From an uncultured Clostridia bacterium (lineage in GTDB: Bacteria; Bacillota; Clostridia; Christensenellales; Borkfalkiaceae), in assembly GCA_947631005.1 (NCBI GenBank), contig CANRJR010000003.1, forward strand, positions 34,053 to 98,052: a DNA stretch of 64,000 nucleotides, written 5' to 3'. A program made the translations under genes and the position numbers. Each line of letters begins with the position of its first letter. Within the stretch, counting starts at the first letter, position 1. Of this stretch, positions 8,065-16,928 are shown in pieces. Below the pieces are notes generated by a model. The model did not search any database. It was not told the origin of the DNA and saw only the letters and a list, made by a program, of their open reading frames with translations.

Positions 8065-10692
8065 ATGAAAGAAATGCAGACAGCTTACGATCCCAAGGAG
8101 TTCGAGGAGCGCGTCTACCGCGCGTGGATGAAGAGCGGCGCGTTCCAAGCGCATATCGACCCCTCCAAAGCCCCCTTTACCATTATGATGCCCCCGCCCA
8201 ACATCACGGGTCAGCTTCATATGGGACATGCGATGGACGAAACGATGCAGGATATTGTCGTCCGTTTCAAGCGTATGCAGGGGTATTCCGTCCTGTGGCA
8301 ACCGGGGACGGACCACGCGTCTCTTGCGACCGAACACAAGATCGTCGAGAAAATGCGCGAAGAGGGGACGAGCAAAGAGGAACTCGGGCGCGAGGAATTT
8401 TTGCGCCGCGCGTGGGAATGGAAAGAACAATACGGCGGGAAGATCGTAGAGCAGCTCAAAAAGCTCGGCTCTTCCTGCGATTGGTCTCGTCTTGCATTCA
8501 CGATGGACGAAACGTGTTCGCGCGCCGTGCGCGAGGCGTTCTTCCGTCTGTACCATAAAGGGCTCATCTACCGCGGAAGCCGCATCATAAATTGGTGTCC
8601 CGATTGCAAAACGGCACTCTCCGACGAGGAAGTGGCGTATTCGGAGGACGCGGGCTACTTCTGGTATTTCAATTATCCCGTCGACGGGACGGACGAATAT
8701 ATCACAATCGCGACGACCCGCCCCGAAACGATGCTCGGCGATACGGCGGTCGCCGTTCACCCCGCCGACGCGCGCTACTCCCGCTTCGTCGGGAAAACGC
8801 TGTCTCTCCCGCTCACCGACAGGAAGATCCCCGTCGTGGCGGACGAATACGTCGAGCCCGAGTTCGGAACGGGCGCGGTGAAGATCACGCCCGCGCACGA
8901 CCCCAACGACTTCGCGGTCGGCTTGCGGCACGATCTGCCAATGATTCGCATTTTGAACGACGACGGAACGATCAACGAAGCGGGGGGAAAGTTCGCGGGG
9001 CTCGACCGCTACGAAGCGCGCAAGCAGATCGTGGAGGAGATGAAGTCGCTCGGACTTCTCGTCAAGATCGAGGCGCATACGCACAACGTGGGGCATTGCC
9101 ACCGTTGCAACGCGACCGTCGAGCCGCTCGTTTCCAAGCAGTGGTTCGTCAAAATGGCACCGCTTGCCAAGCCCGCCATCGACGCCGTTGTCAAGAACAA
9201 GACCAAGTTCACGCCCGACCGCTTCGCGAAGATCTATTATAATTGGTTGGAAAACATTCGGGATTGGTGCATTTCCCGCCAGCTTTGGTGGGGGCATCGC
9301 ATTCCCGTGTGGTATTGCGACGATTGCGGCGCGGAGATCTGCGCCCGCGAGGACGTTACCGTTTGCCCGAAGTGCGGAAGCGTTCATCTCAAACAGGACG
9401 ACGACGTGCTCGACACATGGTTCTCTTCCGCGCTCTGGCCGTTCTCCACGCTCGGCTGGCCCGAAGAAACGCCCGAATACAAGTATTTCTATCCGACGGA
9501 CGTGCTCGTGACGGGATACGACATCATTCCGTTCTGGGTCATGCGCATGATGTTCTCTGGTCTGCGCTATACGGGGAAAGTGCCCTTCCGCGACGTGCTC
9601 ATCCACGGGCTCGTGCGCGACGAGCAGGGGCGCAAGATGTCGAAGTCGCTCGGCAACGGTATCGACCCGCTCAAAGTCATCGAAAAATACGGCGCGGATT
9701 CTCTGCGTCTCTCCCTCGTTACGGGCGTTGCGCCCGGCAACGATACCCGCTTTACGGAGGGAAAGGTGGAGGCGGCGCGCAACTTCATCAATAAAATATG
9801 GAATGCGGCGCGGTTCGTACTCATGAACGTGAAAGACGCCGACGTGACGGCGGATATCACGGGGATCAAACTGCAACCCGCCGACCGCTACATCATCTCC
9901 CGTCTCATGACGACCATCCGCGAAACGACGCTCGCCCTCCAAAAGTTCGACCTCGGCATCGCCGCGGACAAGCTCACCGATTTTGCTTGGAGCGACTTTT
10001 GCGATTGGTATATCGAGCTCTCCAAATCGACGCTGTACGGCGGGGACACCGAGAAGAAGCGTTCCACCCTCTGCGTGCTCTTGTTCGTGCTCGAAAACAC
10101 GCTCAAACTTCTGCATCCGTTCATCCCGTTCGTCACGGAAGAGATCTACGGCTATCTCCCCGGGACAAAGGGGCAGATCATTACAGCGGAATATCCCCGC
10201 TACAACACCAAATACGCCTACCGCAGCGACGCAAAGGCGTTCGAGGGGGTCATCGACCTCATCAAGGCGGTGCGCGCCATCAAAGTTTCGGTGAACTGCC
10301 CGCCCTCCAAAAAGACGCATCTTTACATTGTGACCGAGAGCAAGCGGCTCATCACCGCAAACAAGACGTCCATTTTGCGGCTTGCGGGATTGAGCGACAT
10401 CGAATTTGCGGCGAGCGGCGCGGAGGCGGGAAGCCGCGCGGTTTCGCAGGTGTGCGAGCTGGGGCAGATCTTTATCCCGCTCGGCGAGCTCGTCAACATC
10501 GAGGAGGAGCGCGCCCGTCTGCAAAAGGAGCTCGACCGCGTGATCGCCGAGATCGCCCGTTCGGACGGAAAACTTCTCAACAACAACTTCCTCACAAAAG
10601 CCCCCAAGAAGCTGGTGGAGGAGGAGCGCGCAAAGCGGGAAAAATATCTCGATATGAAAGAAAAAATCGAAGCGCAACTCAAATCGCTTTAA
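8065..10692 (+). CDS. valS: valyl-tRNA synthetase
   Basis: ValRS charges tRNA-Val with valine. The class I signature is present as PPPNITGQLHMGHA near base 8190 and the KMSKS loop as GRKMSKSLGNGIDP near 9630. The CP1 editing domain motif TTRPETMLGDTAVAVHP lies near 8715. A CxxC pair (CDDCGAE ... CPKCGS) sits between 9315 and 9385, the anticodon-binding domain follows, and the C-terminal coiled coil (EEERARLQKELDRVIAEIAR) is present. The ATG at 8065 is chosen because the frame's earlier ATG at 8023 lies upstream of the -10 box. Length 875 residues is typical. Stand-alone transcription unit ending in a strong hairpin. Confidence 0.97.
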   Translation: MKEMQTAYDPKEFEERVYRAWMKSGAFQAHIDPSKAPFTIMMPPPNITGQLHMGHAMDETMQDIVVRFKRMQGYSVLWQPGTDHASLATEHKIVEKMREEGTSKEELGREEFLRRAWEWKEQYGGKIVEQLKKLGSSCDWSRLAFTMDETCSRAVREAFFRLYHKGLIYRGSRIINWCPDCKTALSDEEVAYSEDAGYFWYFNYPVDGTDEYITIATTRPETMLGDTAVAVHPADARYSRFVGKTLSLPLTDRKIPVVADEYVEPEFGTGAVKITPAHDPNDFAVGLRHDLPMIRILNDDGTINEAGGKFAGLDRYEARKQIVEEMKSLGLLVKIEAHTHNVGHCHRCNATVEPLVSKQWFVKMAPLAKPAIDAVVKNKTKFTPDRFAKIYYNWLENIRDWCISRQLWWGHRIPVWYCDDCGAEICAREDVTVCPKCGSVHLKQDDDVLDTWFSSALWPFSTLGWPEETPEYKYFYPTDVLVTGYDIIPFWVMRMMFSGLRYTGKVPFRDVLIHGLVRDEQGRKMSKSLGNGIDPLKVIEKYGADSLRLSLVTGVAPGNDTRFTEGKVEAARNFINKIWNAARFVLMNVKDADVTADITGIKLQPADRYIISRLMTTIRETTLALQKFDLGIAADKLTDFAWSDFCDWYIELSKSTLYGGDTEKKRSTLCVLLFVLENTLKLLHPFIPFVTEEIYGYLPGTKGQIITAEYPRYNTKYAYRSDAKAFEGVIDLIKAVRAIKVSVNCPPSKKTHLYIVTESKRLITANKTSILRLAGLSDIEFAASGAEAGSRAVSQVCELGQIFIPLGELVNIEEERARLQKELDRVIAEIARSDGKLLNNNFLTKAPKKLVEEERAKREKYLDMKEKIEAQLKSL

Positions 10693-10693
10693 C

Positions 10694-10730
10694 GGAAGCG
10701 GCGGGTCTTTCCCGCCGCTTTCCGCATTTT
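10694..10730 (+). terminator. intrinsic terminator after valS
   Basis: GGAAGCGGCGGG pairs with CCCGCCGCTTTCC across a short loop, followed by GCATTTT. Very stable stem with a modest T-tract. Confidence 0.8.
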
Positions 10731-10759
10731 CGGGCGGTTGAAAAATGTGCGTTTGGACG

Positions 10760-10788
10760 TTGACATTTTTGGGAATATTTGGTATGAT
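10760..10788 (+). promoter_or_regulatory. sigma-A promoter of adhE
   Basis: TTGACA (10760-10765), 17 bases, TATGAT (10783-10788), followed by GGAAGGAGGAAAGG as RBS. No convincing Rex-type TTGTTAA...TTAACAA operator is visible. Confidence 0.8.
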
Positions 10789-10809
10789 AGAAGAGGAAGG
10801 AGGAAAGGT

Positions 10810-13422
10810 ATGAAAGACTTCATCGTAAATGACGAAGACTCTCTCAAAAAATTGCTCACCCGTGTCCGTGCCGCGCAGGAAAAATTCGCGACGTACACGC
10901 AGGAGCAAGTGGACGAGATCTTTTACCGCGCGGCTCTCGCCGCCAATCAAGCGCGTATCCCGCTCGCGAAACTCGCTGTCGAGGAAACGGGGATGGGGGT
11001 CGTGGAGGATAAGGTCATCAAGAACCATTACGCCTCCGAATATATCTACAACGCCTACAAAAACACGCGCACCTGCGGCGTGATCGAGCACGACGAGGGC
11101 TTCGGATTTACCCGCATCGCCGAGCCGATCGGCGTCCTCGCCGCGATCATTCCGACGACCAACCCGACCTCGACCGCGATCTTCAAATGTCTGATCTGTT
11201 TGAAAACGAGGAACGGGCTCATCATTTCGCCGCACCCGCGCGCAAAGCGTTCGACCATCGAGGCGGCGCGCATCGTCCTCGAAGCGGCGGTCAAGGCGGG
11301 CGCGCCCGAAGACATCATCGGGTGGATCGACTTTCCGACCGTGCCGCTCTCGGGCATGATCATGCGCGAAGCGGATATGATCCTCGCAACGGGCGGTCCC
11401 GGTATGGTGAAGGCGGCATATTCGTCGGGCAAACCCGCGCTCGGCGTGGGGGCGGGGAATACGCCCGCGGTCATTGATTCGACCGCCGACCTCAAACTCG
11501 CCGCGTCCTCCATTCTGCATTCCAAAACGTTCGATAACGGCATGATCTGCGCCTCCGAACAGTCCGTCATCGTCCTCAAAGACGTGTACGACGCGTTCAA
11601 AGCGGAGATGAAACTGCGCGGGGCGTACTTCCTGTCGCCCGAAGAGACCGATCTGGTACGCAAGACCATCATCATCAACGGCGCGCTCAATGCGCACATC
11701 GTCGGGCAGACGGCGGCGACCATCGCCCATCTTTCGGGATTCGAAGTTCCCGCCGCGGCGCGCGTGCTCGTCGGCGAGGTGGAATCCGTCGATCTCTCCG
11801 AAGAATTTGCGCACGAAAAACTTTCGCCCGTGCTCGCCATGTACCGCGCCGAGGACTTTGCCGACGCCGTGAAAAAGGCGGACCGCCTCATCCGCGACGG
11901 CGGGCTCGGACACACCTCCGCGCTGTATGTGAACACCGCGACGGAGGGAAAAAAGATCGAATTTTTCCGCGAGACGATGAAAACCTGCCGTATCGTCATC
12001 AACACGCCGTCGTCGCACGGCGGGATCGGTGATCTCTATAATTTCAAATTTACGCCTTCGCTCACGCTCGGCTGCGGTTCGTGGGGCGGCAATTCCGTCT
12101 CCGAAAACGTCGGCGTGAAGCATCTCATCAATATTAAAACGGTAGCGGAGAGGAAAGAAAACATGTTGTGGTTCAGAGCCCCCGAAAAGGTATATTTCAA
12201 GCGCGGTTGCCTCGGCGTCGCGCTCAAAGAACTCGGCGAGAACTATCATAAGAAAAAGGCGTTCATCGTCACCGATAAATTCTTGTTCGACAGCGGCTTT
12301 ACAAAGCGCATTACCGACGTGCTCGACGCGCAGGGGATCATTCACGCGACATTCTTCAACGTGACCCCCGATCCCACGCTCGCCTGCGCCAAAGAGGGGG
12401 AAAAGATGCTCCGCGACTTCGCGCCCGACGTCATCATAGCCGTCGGCGGCGGTTCGCCGATGGACGCCGCCAAGATCATGTGGGTGCTCTACGAACACCC
12501 CGAGGCGAACTTCGAAGATATGGCGATGCGCTTCTCGGATATCCGCAAGCGGGTGTATTCTTTCCCGCACCTCGGCGACAAGGCACTCTTCGTCGCCATT
12601 CCCACCACGGCGGGGACGGGCTCGGAAGTGACGCCGTTCGCCGTGATCACCGACGAGACGACGGGCACGAAATACCCGCTCGCCGACTATGAACTCATGC
12701 CCGATATGGCGATCGTCGACGCCGATCTCATGATGAATATCCCCAAGGGGCTCACCGCGGCGGCAGGGATCGACGCCATGAGCCACGCCTTGGAGGCGAT
12801 CGCTTCGGTGATGGCGACCGACTTTACCAACGGGATCGCTAAAGAAGCCGCGCGGCTCATCTTCGAATTTCTTCCGCGCGCCTACGAGCGGGGCAGTGCG
12901 GACGCCGAAGCGCGCGAACGCATGGCGAACGCCGCTACGATGGCGGGCATCGCGTTTGCGAACGCCTTCCTCGGCGTATGCCATTCGATGGCGCATAAAC
13001 TCGGTTCGTACTTCCATATCGCGCACGGCGTCGCCAACGCGCTCATGCTCGAAGAGGTCATCCGCTTCAACAGCGACGAAGCTCCCACAAAGCTCGGCAC
13101 GTTCCCGCAGTACGCCTACCCGCAGTGCAGGGCGCGCTACGCCGACCTTGCGCGCTACGTCGGGCTCACGGGCAAAACGGATGAAGCACTCGTGGAGGCA
13201 CTCATCAAAAAGCTCAAAGAGTTGCGCCGCACGATCGGAATTCCCGATACGATCAAGGAAGCTCTCGCGGGCAAGTTCACCGAAGAGCAGTTCCTCGAAA
13301 AGCTCGACAGCATGACGGAGGACGCCTTCGACGACCAATGCACGGGTGCGAATCCCCGCTATCCGCTGATGAGCGAGATCAAGCAAATGTACCTCAACGC
13401 CTACTACGGCAGAAAGAAGTAA
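10810..13422 (+). CDS. adhE: bifunctional acetaldehyde-CoA/alcohol dehydrogenase
   Basis: AdhE reduces acetyl-CoA to acetaldehyde and then ethanol, oxidising two NADH; it is the main electron sink of many fermenters and assembles into spirosomes. The N-terminal aldehyde dehydrogenase half (residues about 1-440) carries the catalytic Cys in NGMICASEQ near residue 246. The iron-dependent alcohol dehydrogenase half (about 450-870) has GGGSPMDAAKIMW near 545 and iron ligands in GVCHSMAHKLG and HGVANA near 720-740. Length 870 residues is normal. The ATG at 10810 follows a strong RBS; the upstream ATG at 10738 precedes the promoter and is rejected. Monocistronic. Confidence 0.97.
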   Translation: MKDFIVNDEDSLKKLLTRVRAAQEKFATYTQEQVDEIFYRAALAANQARIPLAKLAVEETGMGVVEDKVIKNHYASEYIYNAYKNTRTCGVIEHDEGFGFTRIAEPIGVLAAIIPTTNPTSTAIFKCLICLKTRNGLIISPHPRAKRSTIEAARIVLEAAVKAGAPEDIIGWIDFPTVPLSGMIMREADMILATGGPGMVKAAYSSGKPALGVGAGNTPAVIDSTADLKLAASSILHSKTFDNGMICASEQSVIVLKDVYDAFKAEMKLRGAYFLSPEETDLVRKTIIINGALNAHIVGQTAATIAHLSGFEVPAAARVLVGEVESVDLSEEFAHEKLSPVLAMYRAEDFADAVKKADRLIRDGGLGHTSALYVNTATEGKKIEFFRETMKTCRIVINTPSSHGGIGDLYNFKFTPSLTLGCGSWGGNSVSENVGVKHLINIKTVAERKENMLWFRAPEKVYFKRGCLGVALKELGENYHKKKAFIVTDKFLFDSGFTKRITDVLDAQGIIHATFFNVTPDPTLACAKEGEKMLRDFAPDVIIAVGGGSPMDAAKIMWVLYEHPEANFEDMAMRFSDIRKRVYSFPHLGDKALFVAIPTTAGTGSEVTPFAVITDETTGTKYPLADYELMPDMAIVDADLMMNIPKGLTAAAGIDAMSHALEAIASVMATDFTNGIAKEAARLIFEFLPRAYERGSADAEARERMANAATMAGIAFANAFLGVCHSMAHKLGSYFHIAHGVANALMLEEVIRFNSDEAPTKLGTFPQYAYPQCRARYADLARYVGLTGKTDEALVEALIKKLKELRRTIGIPDTIKEALAGKFTEEQFLEKLDSMTEDAFDDQCTGANPRYPLMSEIKQMYLNAYYGRKK

Positions 13423-13438
13423 GTTTTCGCAAAAGAGG

Positions 13439-13464
13439 AAGGCAGGGGTGACCTTGCCTTTTTT
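13439..13464 (+). terminator. intrinsic terminator after adhE
   Basis: AAGGCAGG ... CCTTGCCTT with one bulged base, running into a six-T tract. It separates adhE from the hydrogenase gene only 13 bases further on, so partial read-through is possible. Confidence 0.65.
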
Positions 13465-13476
13465 CGTGGAGAAATT

Positions 13477-14973
13477 ATGAGAGGAGTATCGACCGCCGTC
13501 AACCGTATCCGCAGGCGCGTTTTTGTGGAAGTCGCAAAAGTCGCCCTGTATTCCGAAGAGCCCGAAAACGATCTCGAACGCATTCCGTATCTCGTCACGC
13601 CGACCGAACGCCCACAGTACCGCGAAAGCATCTACCGCGAGCGCGCCATCGCCGCCGAACGGGTGCGCCTCGCCATGGGAATGTCGCTCAACCCGCAGGA
13701 CCGACCCGCCCATATCACCAACGGATTCGTGCAAAGCAATATTTCCGACCTCTATTACGAGCCGCCGCTCATGCAGGTCATTCCGTCGGCGTGCGACAAG
13801 TGCAGGGAAAACAGCTACGCCGTCAACAACCATTGCCGAAAGTGCGTCGCGCGCTATTGCGTGGCGAATTGCCCGACGGGCGCGGTGTTTGTGCGCGAGG
13901 ACGGCTACGCCGAGATCGACGATTCGAAGTGCATCCGTTGCGGAAAATGCAAGCAATCCTGCCCGTACGACGCGATCACCCACTGCGTGCGGCCGTGTGC
14001 GGCGGCGTGCGGCGTGAACGCCATTTCCTCCGATTCGCTCGGGCGCGCGCAGATCGACCCGCAGATCTGCGTGGGGTGCGGTCAGTGTATGGTGACCTGC
14101 CCGTTCGGCGCGATCGCCGATAAATCGCAGATTTATCAGCTGTTGCGGGCGTTGCGGCAGGGGGACGCAATCGTCGCGGAAGTCGCGCCCTCCGTTGCGG
14201 GACAGTTCGGCGCGTCGCTCGGACAGCTTCGCGCCGCATTCAAAAAGGCGGGATTTGCGGATATGCACGAGGTTGCGCGGGGCGCGGACGTCGCCGCGGC
14301 GACCGAGGCGCGCGCCTACGCGGAGGAGGTCACGAGCGGGAAACTGCCATATCTTTTCACGTCGTGCTGTCCGTCGTGGAGCATGCTCATCAAGCGCAAG
14401 TTTCCCCAAACGGCGGGTTCGGTTTCTTCCGCGCTCACGCCTATGGTAACGACGGCGCGCTCGCTCAAAGAGCGCAACACGGGGGCGCGGATCGCCTTTA
14501 TCGGACCGTGCGCCGCCAAAAAGCTCGAAGCCATGCGGAAAAGCGTGCGGAGCGACGTCGATTTCGTCATAACGTTCGAGGAGCTCGCCGCTATCTTCGA
14601 GGCGATGGAGATCGACCCTGCGGCTTGCGGGGAAGAGCCGATCGAGGAGGCGAGCGCGGCGGGCAGGGGATACGGCGCGGCAGGGGGTGTAGCCGCGGCG
14701 ATCGCAGACTGCGTGCGGGCGTATTATCCCGAAGCCGAGATCAAAATCGAGCACGCGGAGGGGCTGTTCGACTGCAACAAGATGTTGCAACTCGCCGCGC
14801 ACGGAAAAAAGAACGGCTGTCTGATCGAGGGAATGGCGTGCATCGGCGGTTGCGCGGGCGGCGCGGGCGTCAATCTACCCGTCGAAAAAGGAGTGCGCGC
14901 CGTGCGGGAGACCGCGCAGGGGACGGAGAAAAAATTGCCGCCCAAGTCGCTTTGCGACTTCAAAGTCCCTTAA
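13477..14973 (+). CDS. monomeric [FeFe] hydrogenase (group B type)
   Basis: This 498-residue iron-sulfur enzyme should exchange protons and electrons for H2 in the cytoplasm. The three H-cluster motifs are present: L1 TSCCPSW near residue 296, L2 GPCAAKK near 343 and L3 EGMACIGGC near 451. Upstream lie ferredoxin-like clusters (CDKCRENSYAVNNHCRKC near 106-125, CIRCGKCKQSCP near 152 and CVGCGQCMVTCP near 198). L2 has GPC rather than MPC, which fits group B monomeric enzymes rather than the bifurcating HydABC type. No maturation genes (hydE, hydF, hydG) are in the window. It follows adhE, and both dispose of reducing equivalents. GGAGA precedes the ATG. Confidence 0.92.
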   Translation: MRGVSTAVNRIRRRVFVEVAKVALYSEEPENDLERIPYLVTPTERPQYRESIYRERAIAAERVRLAMGMSLNPQDRPAHITNGFVQSNISDLYYEPPLMQVIPSACDKCRENSYAVNNHCRKCVARYCVANCPTGAVFVREDGYAEIDDSKCIRCGKCKQSCPYDAITHCVRPCAAACGVNAISSDSLGRAQIDPQICVGCGQCMVTCPFGAIADKSQIYQLLRALRQGDAIVAEVAPSVAGQFGASLGQLRAAFKKAGFADMHEVARGADVAAATEARAYAEEVTSGKLPYLFTSCCPSWSMLIKRKFPQTAGSVSSALTPMVTTARSLKERNTGARIAFIGPCAAKKLEAMRKSVRSDVDFVITFEELAAIFEAMEIDPAACGEEPIEEASAAGRGYGAAGGVAAAIADCVRAYYPEAEIKIEHAEGLFDCNKMLQLAAHGKKNGCLIEGMACIGGCAGGAGVNLPVEKGVRAVRETAQGTEKKLPPKSLCDFKVP

Positions 14974-14996
14974 AATCTCGTTTTTCAACTTTTGCG

Positions 14997-15020
14997 AAGT
15001 ACTATGCGTGACATAATATA
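14997..15020. repeat. near-palindromic intergenic motif, copy B
   Basis: AAGTACTATGCGTGACATAA, closely matching the copies at 4371 and 28859. Lies between the convergent hydrogenase and rplI genes, just before the rplI terminator. Confidence 0.5.
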
Positions 15021-15041
15021 GACAAATTTCATCTTTCGTAT

Positions 15042-15070
15042 AAAAAAATACGCGGGTTTGCCGCGTATTT
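15042..15070 (-). terminator. intrinsic terminator of rplI
   Basis: On the minus strand AAATACGCGG, a CAAAC-like loop, CCGCGTATTT and then a T-run. Placed 34 bases beyond the rplI stop. Confidence 0.85.
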
Positions 15071-15103
15071 ATCTTGTAAGAAAAACGGAATTCGCGCCCC
15101 GTC

Positions 15104-15550
15104 TTACGCGAGGGGAACGACGTTTACCTTGATTTTGGCGACCACGCCTTCCATGAGGCGGATCTCGGCGTCGAACACGCCGACCGTTTTCATGGCGTCT
15201 TTTGCGGTGATCTTTTTTTTGTCGACCTCATAGCCGAGCTCGTTGAGTGCCGCCGCAATGTTCTGTGTGGTGACCGCGCCGAACACCTTGCCCTTTTCTC
15301 CCGTGCGGATGGGGACGTCTACCTGCTTGCCGTCGAGTTCCGCGGCGAGCTGTTTTTGCGCTTTGAGGTATTCCGCCCTGTGAAATTCGTCGGAAACGCG
15401 GCGTTGGTTGATCTCGTTGATCCCTCCCGCGGTCGCGATCTCCGCAAGCCCCTTTTTCAATAAAAAGTTTTTGGCGTACCCGTCCGATACGTCGATGAGG
15501 TCGCCTTTTTTGCCGCTGCCTTTTACGTCGGCTTTGAGAATGACTTTCAT
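15104..15550 (-). CDS. rplI: 50S ribosomal protein L9
   Basis: L9 binds domain V of 23S rRNA with its N-terminal domain and is joined by a long helix to a C-terminal RNA-binding domain. The N-terminal signature (MKVILKADVKGSGKKGDLID, then VSDGYAKNFLLKKGLAEIA) is diagnostic and the length of 148 residues is exact for the family. GGAGAAAATCT precedes the ATG. It stands alone here, away from the usual gdpP/dnaB neighbours. Confidence 0.97.
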   Translation of the reverse strand: MKVILKADVKGSGKKGDLIDVSDGYAKNFLLKKGLAEIATAGGINEINQRRVSDEFHRAEYLKAQKQLAAELDGKQVDVPIRTGEKGKVFGAVTTQNIAAALNELGYEVDKKKITAKDAMKTVGVFDAEIRLMEGVVAKIKVNVVPLA

Positions 15551-15570
15551 AGATTTTCTCCTTTTCTTTT

Positions 15571-15599
15571 ATTTTACAGGGCAAATTTGCATTTGTCAA
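15571..15599 (-). promoter_or_regulatory. sigma-A promoter of rplI
   Basis: On the minus strand TTGACA (15599-15594), 17 bases, TAAAAT (15576-15571). Confidence 0.8.
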
Positions 15600-15645
15600 G
15601 ATATTTTTCTTGCGATCGCAAATACTATGTGCAAAGGAGGGCGAT

Positions 15646-15801
15646 ATGGAACGTGATTTGAATTGCGGCGTTTCGTGCGGCGTTACGGAATGTAAGTTCA
15701 ACTGCGACGGCATGCACTGCAAACTCGGCCAGATCCACGTCGGCAATACTTGCGACTGCGAGCATTGCACCTGCTGCGACAGCTTCGTAAAGAGGATCTG
15801 A
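15646..15801 (+). CDS. DUF1540 cysteine-rich mini-protein
   Basis: A 51-residue protein with eleven Cys and regular spacing (CGVSCGVTECKFNCDGMHC, then CDCEHCTCC), matching DUF1540, a small Firmicutes family thought to bind metal. No function is established. The ATG at 15646 is preceded by AAAGGAGG at the right distance; the frame extends to 15610 but without an RBS. It ends in a clear terminator, so it is a single-gene unit. No consensus promoter was found in the short gap to the divergent rplI. Confidence 0.8.
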   Translation: MERDLNCGVSCGVTECKFNCDGMHCKLGQIHVGNTCDCEHCTCCDSFVKRI

Positions 15802-15806
15802 ACGCG

Positions 15807-15833
15807 CGCGCCGAATTTCTTTTCGGCGCGTTT
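15807..15833 (+). terminator. intrinsic terminator after DUF1540 gene
   Basis: CGCGCCGAA and TTCGGCGCG form a 9-bp stem followed by TTTGC. Confidence 0.7.
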
Positions 15834-15892
15834 GCATAAGCCGCGGAAACACTGCGCAACATGTTGTCAGCGGAGATCCGCTTTTCGATAGA

Positions 15893-15952
15893 GTTTTTAC
15901 CCGCGCCCGCGGCGCGGGTAAAAACGCGAGGGGGCGCATGTTGCGCCCCCTC
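15893..15952. other. two adjacent perfect hairpins in a gene-free gap
   Basis: The gap 15834-15998 holds no gene. It contains GTTTTTACCCGCGCC / GGCGCGGGTAAAAAC (15893-15925) and, two bases later, GAGGGGGCGCA / TGCGCCCCCTC (15928-15952) followed by TTAAAT. The first resembles a bidirectional terminator and the second has a weak T-tail. They may insulate the next gene. Confidence 0.5.
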
Positions 15953-15998
15953 TTAAATCGCGCATGACGGCGTTTGGGCGCGCATACAATACAGAGCC

Positions 15999-16889
15999 AT
16001 GTCACACGCCAAAGTTTTTCGTATTTTTTCCGCGATCTTGCCGTTTGCGCTCATCGGCGCGGTCTTGATCGCGACGCTGTGTTTTCCCGCCGAGGAGGAA
16101 ACGCCCAACAAGACCTGCGTCGTCCGCGTATGGAACATCGACACGTTTGAGGGCGGGAAGGGGTCGAGAACTTCTTTTTTGCGGAGCGTGGGGAACGGGC
16201 TCGGCAAGCAAAACGGGGTCTATTATCTCGTTACGAGCTACACAAAGGAGGGCGCGGAGGCGGCGATTAAGGCGGGGGAACTGCCCGACTGCATCTCGTT
16301 CGGCGTCGGCTTTTCCGCCGCGGCGGAGTTTTCCCTGCCGCTTCCGTACCGTTTTGCGGGCGGCGAAGTCGGGGGAGAATGTCTCGCCTATCCATGGTGT
16401 CGCGGCGAATATATCTTGTTCCGCAGAGAGGGCAAGACGGACGCGGCGATCTCGGTGGGCGGGAACAATCTCCCGTGCGTTGCGGCGGCTTATGCGGGCG
16501 TCGGCGGCGCGGAGATGGATTCCGCGGCGGCTTACGCGGGTTTTTTAGACGGAAAGTACGGCGTTTTATTGGGGACGCAACGCGACCGTTGCCGTTTCGC
16601 GGCGCGCGGGATGCAGGTCGAAGAGGAGAAATTGGAGGGATATTGCGACCTCTATCAATACTTTTCCGTCTTGTCCGCGGAGAAAAAGGAGGCGTGTCTC
16701 GCGCTCTTGAACGCGCTTCTTTCCGAAGAGAATCGGGCGCGGCTGTCCGAGCTCGGGATGTCGGCGGTCGGGGAAGAGCATACGCGGACGCCGTGCGTCT
16801 TTTCGGACGGGGACGCGCTCTCGGCTCTCGCGCGTGCGGCGCGTGCGGGCGACACGAATTATTTGGAAAAATTTCTGAAAACCACTTGA
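15999..16889 (+). CDS. membrane-anchored or secreted solute-binding-protein-like protein
   Basis: A 296-residue protein with one N-terminal hydrophobic helix (residues about 9-28), then VVRVWNIDTFEGGKGSRTSF, a start typical of extracellular solute-binding proteins that bind sugars or act in wall-related sensing. The C-terminal half has the helical composition seen in that fold (ACLALLNALLSEENRARLSE). There is no lipobox, so the helix may be an uncleaved anchor or a Sec signal. It is shorter than usual binding proteins (about 400 residues), and no transporter genes adjoin it. RBS is weak. Ligand unknown. Confidence 0.65.
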   Translation: MSHAKVFRIFSAILPFALIGAVLIATLCFPAEEETPNKTCVVRVWNIDTFEGGKGSRTSFLRSVGNGLGKQNGVYYLVTSYTKEGAEAAIKAGELPDCISFGVGFSAAAEFSLPLPYRFAGGEVGGECLAYPWCRGEYILFRREGKTDAAISVGGNNLPCVAAAYAGVGGAEMDSAAAYAGFLDGKYGVLLGTQRDRCRFAARGMQVEEEKLEGYCDLYQYFSVLSAEKKEACLALLNALLSEENRARLSELGMSAVGEEHTRTPCVFSDGDALSALARAARAGDTNYLEKFLKTT

Positions 16890-16915
16890 AATATCAAGTA
16901 CGGATATGGTAAAAT
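16886..16915 (+). promoter_or_regulatory. promoter of the murB-PHP-whiA-dnaE operon
   Basis: TTGAAA (16886-16891), 18 bases, TAAAAT (16910-16915), overlapping the 3' end of the preceding gene; AGGAG follows directly as RBS. Confidence 0.65.
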
Positions 16916-16928
16916 AGGAGACGCTATT

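Noticed and set aside
7957..14802. A 2,281-codon open frame on the minus strand.
   Set aside because: It is antisense to valS, adhE and the hydrogenase, which all have clear motifs. The strong GC bias of host codons removes stops on the opposite strand; the translation is His/Arg/Asp-rich with no recognisable domain.
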